Assembly: GCA_012517635.1 (NCBI GenBank) | Contig: JAAYUP010000200.1 | Coordinates: 1 to 15,882 of the forward strand | Origin: Candidatus Atribacter alterifermentans | GTDB taxonomy: Bacteria; Atribacterota; Atribacteria; Atribacterales; Atribacteraceae | Length of the DNA: 15,882 nucleotides | Direction: 5' to 3' | Shown: piece by piece, positions 1 through 7,421 of the stretch | How the letters are laid out: each line of letters begins with the position of its first letter | How positions within the stretch are numbered: position 1 is the stretch's first letter | Notes under the pieces: model-generated | Seen by the model: only the letters and a program-made list of their open reading frames with translations | Databases searched by the model: none | Told to the model about the DNA's origin: nothing | Position numbers and translations under genes: made by a program

Positions 1-1256
1 CTTTTCCCTTTCATTCTTTCAACCTTAATTTGATAGTGATTTATATCCACGACTTCCCCTAATTCTGGTATTTTTCCTAAATGCTCCATGACTAATCCAC
101 CAATAGATTCAGATTCCTCGCTTTCAGGGATTTGCAGAAATAGCAGTTCGTTTAATTCAACAATTGGGGTCGAAGCATCAACTAAATATTCATTTTCACC
201 AACTTGACGATAAGGTGGCGCTTCTTGATCGTGTTCATCACGAATTTCACCTACCAGTTCTTCAAGAAGATCTTCAATAGTGACTAAACCAGCTGTTCCT
301 CCATATTCATCCAAAACAATGGCCATATGAATTCTTTTTTGCTGAAGCTCTCTTAAGAGTTCGATAATTTTTTTGGTTGCCGGGATAAAATGAACCGGCC
401 GTATAAATTGTCGAACTTTCATATCACCATTTCCTAATTTTTCTAAGGAAGGAAGGACATCTTTAATGTGAACAAATCCTAATATATTATCCAAATCATC
501 TCGAAAAACTGGTATTCTTGAGAAATGAGAATTCATCGATAAATCAAGAAATTCTTTCAGGGTCGAGTTGTCTTCGATACAAACCATGTCAGTCCGAGGA
601 GTCATAACTTCATAGGCCATGGTATCTCCAAACTCAAATACTTCATTGATTAAGACCTTTTCCTCAATAGGAACGGTTCGTTGTTCTGTGATAAATATTC
701 TGAGTTCTTCATCAGTATGAGTTGAATGGTCAATATGGGTAATACCAAACAGTCGGGAGATAAAATCGGTTGATGCTGAAAGAATAAGTGCCATTGGTTT
801 AAAGGCAATGAGTAAGTATTCTAAGGGTTTCGCCAAACGGATCGATAAAGCTTCTGGGTTGCTCATGGCTATTCGTTTTGGAACCAGTTCTCCAAAGACC
901 AGTGTCAGGTATGAGATGGCCAGCGTAACAACAATCAACGCTATCTCTTCACCAAAACGACCAATTATCGGTAAACCGGAAGCTTCTAACTTTCTTCCGA
1001 TATTATGCGACAGCGAGACAGCACCAGTTGCACTGGCAAAAAATCCAGCCATCGTCACACCAATTTGAATCGTTGCTAAAAATTGACTGGGATTTTTCAA
1101 TAATCGATTTACCGTCTCGACTTGTTTTGATTTATCGCTTTCAAGGAGTTTTAATCTGCTCCGACGTAAAGAAATAATAGCTATTTCTGAAGCTGCAAAA
1201 AAAGCATTAATAAATATTAATAAGAATATAAGGAGTAATGTTGTTGCATAATTCAT
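1..1256 (-). CDS. CorC/HlyC family membrane protein (CNNM + CBS pair), C-terminus cut by window edge
   Basis: Translated from the ATG at 1256, this frame stays open for 418 codons to the left edge, so only the last few residues are missing (family members are usually about 420-450 aa). Seen: an N-terminal hydrophobic CNNM/DUF21 domain (about residues 1-195) with the typical NPSQFL...IQ.G.T.AG stretch and GELVPK at 122-127; two CBS domains (about 210-340), the second ending in the family signature DEYGGTAGLVTIEDLLEE (316-333); then a CorC/HlyC-associated domain from about 350. A strong AGGAG ribosome site lies just upstream. Known of the family: integral membrane proteins linked to Mg2+/Co2+ or other cation efflux; the name haemolysin C is historical. 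It is the last gene visible in the minus-strand run, 24 nt after the metallopeptidase gene. The exact transported ion cannot be told from sequence. Confidence 0.93.
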   Translation of the reverse strand, partial: MNYATTLLLIFLLIFINAFFAASEIAIISLRRSRLKLLESDKSKQVETVNRLLKNPSQFLATIQIGVTMAGFFASATGAVSLSHNIGRKLEASGLPIIGRFGEEIALIVVTLAISYLTLVFGELVPKRIAMSNPEALSIRLAKPLEYLLIAFKPMALILSASTDFISRLFGITHIDHSTHTDEELRIFITEQRTVPIEEKVLINEVFEFGDTMAYEVMTPRTDMVCIEDNSTLKEFLDLSMNSHFSRIPVFRDDLDNILGFVHIKDVLPSLEKLGNGDMKVRQFIRPVHFIPATKKIIELLRELQQKRIHMAIVLDEYGGTAGLVTIEDLLEELVGEIRDEHDQEAPPYRQVGENEYLVDASTPIVELNELLFLQIPESEESESIGGLVMEHLGKIPELGEVVDINHYQIKVERMKGK

Positions 1257-1280
1257 ATACTCTCCTTTTTTCTCCTTTCT

Positions 1281-1946
1281 TTAATAAGCAGAAATCTTAA
1301 AAAATTGGTTCAAGGCGGAGTAAAAACCCGCCTCTTTGCAAAAAAGAAAAAAATCGTAAATTTCTTTCTGAGTCTTTTCCATCATTAATTTTTTAACTAG
1401 TGTATAGGAATTATTATAAAATTCCAGGACTTCATGTTTAATGAAATCTTTATCATTCCCATTGCCCTTTAATTCCGGGAGCAAGGTAGGAAAAAGGAAA
1501 TAAGCAAAACCTTCTTCAAACCACAGAGGAAGGAAAAGACCATTTTGGTGAACAACCGCATGGAATAATTCATGAGAGAGAGTATTTTTGAAGATACCCT
1601 TTTTGATTAAAAGGTAAGGATTCCGAAGATGTATCTCGCCCTCTCGATAAACCGCAGCCGACCAGCTGGGAAAAGCATGGTTTTGGAAAGTGAAGCCATC
1701 AGGATGAAGAATAATTCGTAAATTTATTTCTGTATTCAAACCTGTGTAATAACGAATGGTATCAGTTGCTTTCTTCAGGCATTGTTCTATCTCGAATTGT
1801 GGGTAAGATAATTGGTTAGAAAGAGCTATATAGGTTATGTTCAAACACCAGACAGGTGTTGATATGGTAATGAGTAAAAATATCACTGTAGCAAGCGCCA
1901 GCTGGCGCTTGCTACAGTGATATTCATCTTCCACTGGTAAATTCAT
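1281..1946 (-). CDS. Small secreted or membrane-anchored gluzincin metallopeptidase (peptidase MA-like)
   Basis: A 221-residue protein with one N-terminal hydrophobic segment (about residues 15-33), likely a signal anchor or signal peptide, so the rest should be outside the cytoplasm. The zinc motif HELFH is at 125-129 (two His ligands and the catalytic Glu), followed about 15 residues later by WFEEGFAYF, where Glu145 would be the third zinc ligand. This HExxH...W..EG arrangement is typical of small gluzincins of the peptidase MA type. The ATG overlaps the end of the alpha-2-macroglobulin frame by 23 nt, which suggests translational coupling. The ribosome site is weak (AAAGAG) and could fold into a 5-bp hairpin (1946-1959) that includes the first base of the start codon. 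Oddity: codons 8-23 are encoded by a perfect palindrome, so the present N-terminus may be partly insertion-derived. The substrate is unknown. Confidence 0.75.
   Translation of the reverse strand: MNLPVEDEYHCSKRQLALATVIFLLITISTPVWCLNITYIALSNQLSYPQFEIEQCLKKATDTIRYYTGLNTEINLRIILHPDGFTFQNHAFPSWSAAVYREGEIHLRNPYLLIKKGIFKNTLSHELFHAVVHQNGLFLPLWFEEGFAYFLFPTLLPELKGNGNDKDFIKHEVLEFYNNSYTLVKKLMMEKTQKEIYDFFLFCKEAGFYSALNQFFKISAY
1879..1924. repeat. Perfect 46-bp palindrome at a gene junction
   Basis: Two 23-nt arms are exact reverse complements with no spacer, centred between 1901 and 1902 (core GCGCCAGCTGGCGC). It begins at the last base of the alpha-2-macroglobulin TGA stop and lies inside the 5' end of the metallopeptidase gene. 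On the minus strand the hairpin is followed by five T residues, so it also resembles an intrinsic terminator between the two frames. It is much GC-richer than its surroundings. I saw no second copy in this window. It could be a REP-like or otherwise mobile palindromic element. Confidence 0.9.
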
Positions 1947-2835
1947 ACTCTTTAGAGTACCCCCGCACTTCCGGGAAATACATTAAATAGGCTTGAGTTG
2001 GTCGTACATAAAATGAGCCTGCATCCCGGACCCTTAGATAGTATCTTATCATATTTTTCCCTTCTTCAATACGGGTAACAAATAGGACAGGGAGTTGGTC
2101 ATAAATTTTCTTACTGACATACATTGGGAAGTCAGAATTATTATACTTTTGGTCATCTTGAAGTTGGTAAACATAATCATTCCGGATCATTTCAAAACCT
2201 GCAGCCATACCATCTTCTATAACCAAATTATCGAATTGATAGGGGCTTTCAATCAGTATCTCGCACACCAATTCATCCCCGGGTTGAAGTGATGAAATCG
2301 CCTCTTTGGTAAATATAAAATTACCCTCTTCGTTTTTTATTGGTTTGAGTTTCCAATAATTTTTACTCACTTTGATTTGAGATGAAGGAGGCAGGTCGGA
2401 AGTAAAACCTCTTATTTTAACCGTCATGAGGTAAACTCCTTCTCCGAACAATTCGATTTGGTTTTCCCCGGAGACAATCTTTTCAATATTGAGATCGATT
2501 TTTTTAATGAAGCTGTTTGGCTCAAACTGACCTTCTACGATTTTCTCCGAATTCAATACAATTTGATAACCTGTTTCAGAAACCGTTGATTCTTCTTGGA
2601 ATAGCGAAGCCAGTTTCATAAAGTAAGCTTTTTCTATGGTATTGATATACCAATCGGATTGGACATTGCGCAGCAACCAAAGGAAAGTTTTTTCAGCAAG
2701 GGGTCGGCTCTCTTTATTCAATGCGAGGGTTGCCCAGCATGTCGCTAAAAACCGATCATCTTCCCAGGGCTTTTCTGGATTGGAATATCCATAAAAAACC
2801 GCATCTCCAACTGGTTGTGCTCTTTTTATTAGCTC
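1924..2835 (-). pseudogene. C-terminal third domain set of alpha-2-macroglobulin, separated from its N-terminal part by an in-frame TGA
   Basis: Directly after the TGA at 2836-2838 the same reading frame continues for 303 codons to a TGA at 1924-1926. It starts ELIKRAQPVGDA and completes the helical thioester-containing domain (ATLAL near the 2721 boundary). It ends in the receptor-binding-like end of the family: AAGFE, then YYLRVRDAGSFYVRPTQA, then MYFPEVRGYS, matching the usual bacterial ending with MY.PEVRG.S. There is no other stop, frameshift or decay, so the disruption is recent, recoded or a sequence error. Without readthrough, a separate product would need a poor restart: the best candidate is a TTG at 2721 with no visible ribosome site. 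It has no signal peptide, so a separately made fragment would stay cytoplasmic. Together with the upstream part, the gene would be 1485 sense positions plus the internal TGA and stop, a normal bacterial length. Confidence 0.75.
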
Positions 2836-2838
2836 TCA
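2836..2838 (-). other. In-frame TGA inside the alpha-2-macroglobulin gene
   Basis: The TGA is codon 1182 of the continuous frame 6381 to 1924. One C-to-T change from the Arg codon CGA, which is used in this window, would produce it, and arginine would suit the helical context RLL-x-ELIKRA. The site is not near the thioester or another expected redox position, and I see no convincing SECIS-like hairpin just downstream. Confidence 0.85.
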
Positions 2839-5800
2839 AAGAAGCCTTTGCTGGGTATCTCCTTGCGCAACCAAACCTAACCAGGCGAGTTCTTTTACAT
2901 CCATCGCCTGCAATCTTTTGTCTATTTCAAAAGAGGTGAGGTCAGTGATTTTCTCTCCGGCCTGTTTTAATGCATAATAACTCATGGCTTTCTCCCAAGG
3001 AGCCAGGTCATTATTACTGACGTTCATCAAATAGGACTTGGCTTGGAGAATGGAGTTATCGGAAACTAAATATCCTTTTTCTCGAGCCTGGATTAAAGAT
3101 AGAAGGGCATGGGAGGTATTAAAAACATTACTGTCATCCAGGTTCCACCATCCCCATCCTCCATCATAGTGTTGCAAGGAATAGAGTTGATAAATTCCTT
3201 CCTGAATTTCGCGGGGGACGGTTTTGGTCCATTCTAAATTATCGGGAAGGGGCAAAGAAAGCAGAGAAATAATTCGACTGGAGGTCTGTTCGGTACAACC
3301 ATAGGGATAATAGTACATATCCTCCATGATCTGATAAAAAACCCCGTTGAGATTTCGATACAATATACATTCTACTTGTGGCGGGTGATTAAACATCTCT
3401 GGTTGATAAGCGAAATCGAGTCGACCCTGACTGTTAGACACAAAAGCCGTGGAAAGTTGATCGATTTCAATGCCACGGGGTTTGATATTTTGAGTGACTT
3501 CAATGGCATCTCCCGCTACTTCTCCTCGAGCATACATTCTGACAAATGGTAACCCAGCTTGCAGGGCTTGGAATTGTAAGGGAATGACTAAATTCTGATT
3601 GGTATCAATGACCACTTCGCGAGGATAGGTTCCAATTTTTAATTCAGAGCCGGTTTGAGCTTCGAGTTGAACTTTTTGCTGTCGATATTCATTCCAAAGG
3701 GTCATTTGGGTTTGGATGGTATCTCCCTGTGAGAGAAATTGAGGTAATTCTACTCGGAAAGCAAACGGACTGGAGGTCTTAAAGTTGATAACTGATTCTC
3801 CAAATTCATCCACGGTATTGGCTTTGACTTCAACTCTCCAACTCGCCAGATTGTCAGGGCAAGTAAATTCAATTTCAGCTTCCCCCTGCTGATTGGTTTC
3901 TAAATGAGGCATCCAAAGCAGAGTGTCCGGGAAATATTTTCGAACGGTTGGTTCCTCGGCACCACCTCGACCATCTCCTTTAAATTGGGGATGAACATTT
4001 TGTACTGTTTCTCCTTGACCATAAAAATACTCATACCAGGACGACTGGGTATAAACTTTGTTGTATACATTTTGGTAATAATGATCGAAGATCTTTTCCC
4101 ACCATAACCAGGACATATCAAATATTGCCTGATCCACAATGGCAATTGAAAAATCACATTGTCTAGGGAGAGAATCACTTCCCACAATCATTACCTTAAG
4201 CTTTCCCTTTTCTTGAGGCAGGTAAACTTCTTTATCGGTTGAAATTTTAACTTGAAGGTTTTTCTCTGGATTAATTGGAATTTGAATGGATTCGCTGTAA
4301 TAATTCCCATTGTAAAAAGTCGATAAAGTAACATAACAACCCAGGATGTAATCTTGAGTTACGGGTAACGAAACCTGATAGGGTCCTTTAACCGTAGATT
4401 TCACTTCAATCTGGTGAATTTTTTCTCCCTCAATGGTGAACAAGTGAGGAAACTCTTCTGCAACTGGCGGCACAACAAGGATGTTCGCAGTTTCACCAAC
4501 TTTATATTCTTTTTTATCGAGATGGAGTTCTACCCCTGTGGCTGGAAGATAAAATTCTGGTCCAGTGACATAAAAAGTATCTAAAGCGGTAATAGTATTT
4601 CCTTTTCCATCACGGGTTTGGCATTCCAAACGGTAATATCCCGGTTTTTCCATGGCAAAATGAATATCGGCTTTTCCGTTGATAATTTCAAAGGAAAAAA
4701 GCTTTACCGATGATTCAGCCCAATTTTCTTTTTCTTTATCCCAAGTTAAAAGATAAATCGTTGCATAAACCTTTCCAACGTCCACCTTTTGCTCTTCAGC
4801 ATCAAATGCTTCGACAGTATAGTGGAGATCGTGATTGACCCCAACAAAATACCGATCCGATTTAAGAACCAGAGCAAAATCCCCCATCAAAACTTTTATT
4901 TGTGCGTTTTTTTGCACTCCTCGATAAGCGGCATCAAATACTCCGACTTGCACATCATACCAATAAGCATTGCCCTCTACTTCGGGAATAAAAGTTATTT
5001 CCGCTTCTCCATTCTCATCAAGAGTTCCAGTGTTTTCCTCAACCATCTCGCTTTGAAGGCCATATCTCCAGTCATACATCGGGTAGCGGAGGATTTGATA
5101 GCGAAAAGTTCCAGGAGTAAGTGGTTGTCCAGAATAATAGTTAGCTTGAATTTCAACCGTTACGTGTTCACGATTGGCATAAATCTTTTTTTCGGTTTTG
5201 ACTTCAGTTTCAAAAGATGGTTTTTCATAGTTTTCAATGGATACCATTCGGTAGAAATCTCTGTTTTTCCAGGATAGTTTAATCAAATATTCTCCCTCTT
5301 CAAGAGACATTGGGAGGTCAAACCACGAAGATACATTTCCATGCTGATCAGAAACCAGTTCTGCACTGGCATACGTATTATCTCGGTAATCGGAAAGGAC
5401 TGCTTTTACTTTCTCTCCAGAAGGTGGCATGATGTAGCTGGTGGCCAATTTTTCTCGTAATAAAGATTTAAAATAAACTCGTTGACCAGGTTTGTAAAGT
5501 GGCCTATCAGTATAAATAAAAACATCAAGTTTAGAGTGATCGTCAAAATAATAAGGATAAACATTCATAAAAGCATATTCTTTATCCAATTGAGCTATGA
5601 TAGTCATTTCTTTTTGGTTCAAGTCGGTTTTTAACCAAAGCCCATCAGAATTGGTTACTCCTTCATTAACAACTTGGTTATCTTCTAATAACCTTATCCG
5701 GACATTCTCTAAAATTTGACCACTTTTTCGGTCTTGCACAAAGACCACCAATTGACTTTGATCGACTTTGGAAATCAAAGATAAACGGGTAACGGAAAAA

Positions 5801-6381
5801 ATAACCCGAGCTTCTTTCCCTCCTCCGGTGGCAGTAAGAAGATAGACACCTTCTTGAAGGGGATTGAGAGTAATGGCTTGATAGGTGTAGGTACTCTCTT
5901 TGGAATAGCGGATTTCTTGCAACCAATTTTTCAATAGTGAAGAATCGCGATGATAATCATCGCTGGTGATTTCAATGGGACGGGCGGGGATTGGACCTTC
6001 AATCCCTAAAATATCCTTTAAACTCTGCTTAAGATTCGGAGAAAGTACTTTGGAGGCAATTCCTCGTAATGATTGGAAAAAACTAAATTTTAAATTTTGC
6101 CATTTTTCCTGCTCATTCAGTGGCCTCTTTGGTCTCCAGGTGTCGACCGAGAAAAAATATTCCTTATTGCTTTCTAAGATATAGTTTTCCGGATCATCAA
6201 TCCGATATAACGACATTTGAAGATTCTTGATCTCACTGACATTGACTCTTGCTTCAATAGAATCCCCAGGGTAGATGTGAGCTGGAACGCTCAGTGAGAT
6301 ATAAGGAGAAGCAAATGAATTTCCCGATAAAAAAACCAATATAATGAAAAATACTAAACTGATCCAGGATAAGAGCTTCAA
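2836..6381 (-). CDS. Bacterial alpha-2-macroglobulin (thioester type), frame ends at an in-frame TGA
   Basis: A 1181-residue secreted protein. The start is the TTG at 6381, with a textbook AAAGGAGG site (6389-6396) 7 nt upstream. Residues 1-24 form a Sec signal peptide (hydrophobic core, SFA before the likely cut); there is no lipobox cysteine. Later come an MG2 domain around residue 285 (YTDRPLYKPGQRVYFK) leading into MG3 (YEKPSFETEV), a bait-like region, GRGG and EEPTVRKYFPDT, and the A2M domain from about 816 with CPDNLASWRVEV. The thioester motif CTEQ has Cys1029 and Gln1032 intact, within YPYGCTEQ. Known of the family: proteases cleave the bait, the thioester is exposed and the protease is trapped; in diderm bacteria this is thought to protect the periplasm. 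The frame stops at TGA 2836-2838 in RLL*ELIKRA, inside the helical domain after the thioester, and continues in frame beyond. The next gene upstream encodes a DUF1175 protein, a known genomic companion. Confidence 0.92.
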   Translation of the reverse strand: MKLLSWISLVFFIILVFLSGNSFASPYISLSVPAHIYPGDSIEARVNVSEIKNLQMSLYRIDDPENYILESNKEYFFSVDTWRPKRPLNEQEKWQNLKFSFFQSLRGIASKVLSPNLKQSLKDILGIEGPIPARPIEITSDDYHRDSSLLKNWLQEIRYSKESTYTYQAITLNPLQEGVYLLTATGGGKEARVIFSVTRLSLISKVDQSQLVVFVQDRKSGQILENVRIRLLEDNQVVNEGVTNSDGLWLKTDLNQKEMTIIAQLDKEYAFMNVYPYYFDDHSKLDVFIYTDRPLYKPGQRVYFKSLLREKLATSYIMPPSGEKVKAVLSDYRDNTYASAELVSDQHGNVSSWFDLPMSLEEGEYLIKLSWKNRDFYRMVSIENYEKPSFETEVKTEKKIYANREHVTVEIQANYYSGQPLTPGTFRYQILRYPMYDWRYGLQSEMVEENTGTLDENGEAEITFIPEVEGNAYWYDVQVGVFDAAYRGVQKNAQIKVLMGDFALVLKSDRYFVGVNHDLHYTVEAFDAEEQKVDVGKVYATIYLLTWDKEKENWAESSVKLFSFEIINGKADIHFAMEKPGYYRLECQTRDGKGNTITALDTFYVTGPEFYLPATGVELHLDKKEYKVGETANILVVPPVAEEFPHLFTIEGEKIHQIEVKSTVKGPYQVSLPVTQDYILGCYVTLSTFYNGNYYSESIQIPINPEKNLQVKISTDKEVYLPQEKGKLKVMIVGSDSLPRQCDFSIAIVDQAIFDMSWLWWEKIFDHYYQNVYNKVYTQSSWYEYFYGQGETVQNVHPQFKGDGRGGAEEPTVRKYFPDTLLWMPHLETNQQGEAEIEFTCPDNLASWRVEVKANTVDEFGESVINFKTSSPFAFRVELPQFLSQGDTIQTQMTLWNEYRQQKVQLEAQTGSELKIGTYPREVVIDTNQNLVIPLQFQALQAGLPFVRMYARGEVAGDAIEVTQNIKPRGIEIDQLSTAFVSNSQGRLDFAYQPEMFNHPPQVECILYRNLNGVFYQIMEDMYYYPYGCTEQTSSRIISLLSLPLPDNLEWTKTVPREIQEGIYQLYSLQHYDGGWGWWNLDDSNVFNTSHALLSLIQAREKGYLVSDNSILQAKSYLMNVSNNDLAPWEKAMSYYALKQAGEKITDLTSFEIDKRLQAMDVKELAWLGLVAQGDTQQRLL

Positions 6382-6440
6382 GAATCTCCCTCCTTTAGAC
6401 TGAACTTATTGATTATAGAAATCAATTATAAAATCTTTCT

Positions 6441-7421
6441 TCACTCTAAAATCTTAAACCGATAGAATCCTAAAAAATTTGGATTATCTTGAACCGGCCA
6501 CCATCTTCGGTCGGGATGCTTTTTTAAGTCCTCTAAGAGTATTTCTTGAATATACCCTTCTTCATCTTCAATGGCTCCGGTATGATAAATAACTTTTCCT
6601 TTTCCTTCATAAATCATAACATGATAGGGAAAATTGAAAAAGCCCGGATGATAAAAAAAAATTAGATCGCCCCTTTCTGCTCCCTGAATATCTCTCCCCA
6701 AAAAAATTACATTATGGGATAGAAGGTATTGCGCAGAAGCAAACACCGAAAAGTCGGTATCGATTGTTTCATATCGAAAAGGACCTGGTTTGATGCGAAA
6801 AAGACGGGTTCCCAGCAATGGAACTCGAGGGTAATTGAAAGATTGAATATCAAAAAGACCTTCCAATTTTCCTTGGAAATTTTGGAACCATTCTTTATTG
6901 TGTTTTTTTAATGCTTCTCGATAAGCAAACCGCACTAATCCTGAACAATCTTTTTCCTTCCATAGTTCACTTTCTTGGACAATTTGAGAACGAGCAAAAT
7001 TGACAAACAAGTCGCGAAAAAGCTGACGGTCTGATTCAGTTTTTAACTCTGCTACATCGGGAAAACCGTCATTATCCAAGTCTTCTAAGTAGGGATCGAT
7101 CTCAACGGTGAGATACTTTATTAGCGGAAATGAACGGATTATCAACTCAGTTTTTCCCTCAAGTAATTTCGGAGAAAGCTGTAATTGATTGGAATCAAAG
7201 CCAATCTCCAACAAATCAGGATCATCGGTTTTAATCCGGAGTCTTTGAATCCATGGAGAAAAACCCCAAAAATTGACGATTTTGATAGGAATAGTCTTTC
7301 TCCCACCTAATACTTGGAGTTTTACTTGCCCTGGACTTTCAATTTTCCAAGGAAGGATAAAGGAACTCATTAAAAAAAACAATAAAATAACAAAAAACCA
7401 GGAAAAACCTTTTAATTTCAT
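6441..7421 (-). CDS. DUF1175 family protein (YfaT-like), NlpC/P60-type cysteine peptidase fold
   Basis: A 326-residue protein with an N-terminal hydrophobic segment (about 7-24), so exported or membrane-anchored. Then comes a beta-rich region, a calcium-loop-like sequence DLDNDGFPDVAE (114-125) and a C-terminal NlpC/P60-like domain: KDCSGLVRFAYREA with candidate nucleophile Cys159, GDLIFF (251-256), and HVMIYEG with candidate base His267; His280 lies in VIYHTG. The DxDxDGxPD block followed by a DR.LF motif and the DCSG motif fits DUF1175. Known context: in Escherichia coli the DUF1175 gene yfaT is next to the alpha-2-macroglobulin gene yfaS, and here the alpha-2-macroglobulin gene follows after 59 nt, which supports the call. 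The start ATG shares an ATGA overlap with the M20 gene stop. The catalytic activity and substrate are not known; peptidoglycan or a peptide is a reasonable guess from the fold. Confidence 0.82.
   Translation of the reverse strand: MKLKGFSWFFVILLFFLMSSFILPWKIESPGQVKLQVLGGRKTIPIKIVNFWGFSPWIQRLRIKTDDPDLLEIGFDSNQLQLSPKLLEGKTELIIRSFPLIKYLTVEIDPYLEDLDNDGFPDVAELKTESDRQLFRDLFVNFARSQIVQESELWKEKDCSGLVRFAYREALKKHNKEWFQNFQGKLEGLFDIQSFNYPRVPLLGTRLFRIKPGPFRYETIDTDFSVFASAQYLLSHNVIFLGRDIQGAERGDLIFFYHPGFFNFPYHVMIYEGKGKVIYHTGAIEDEEGYIQEILLEDLKKHPDRRWWPVQDNPNFLGFYRFKILE

Noticed and set aside
2836..2838. Selenocysteine at the in-frame TGA
   Set aside because: There is no convincing hairpin with the bacterial SECIS shape just downstream, and the position is in a helical domain with no expected redox residue.
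4789..5277. 162-codon plus-strand frame inside the alpha-2-macroglobulin gene
   Set aside because: Antisense shadow of a well-supported gene; its sequence has no family likeness and no ribosome site was evident.
1924..6381. TGA reassigned to an amino acid genome-wide
   Set aside because: TGA ends several genes at overlapping junctions where reading through would spoil normal-length proteins.
6408..6426. AT-rich hairpin between the DUF1175 and alpha-2-macroglobulin genes
   Set aside because: The stem is only 7 bp, AT-rich, with no T-run after it; not a credible terminator.
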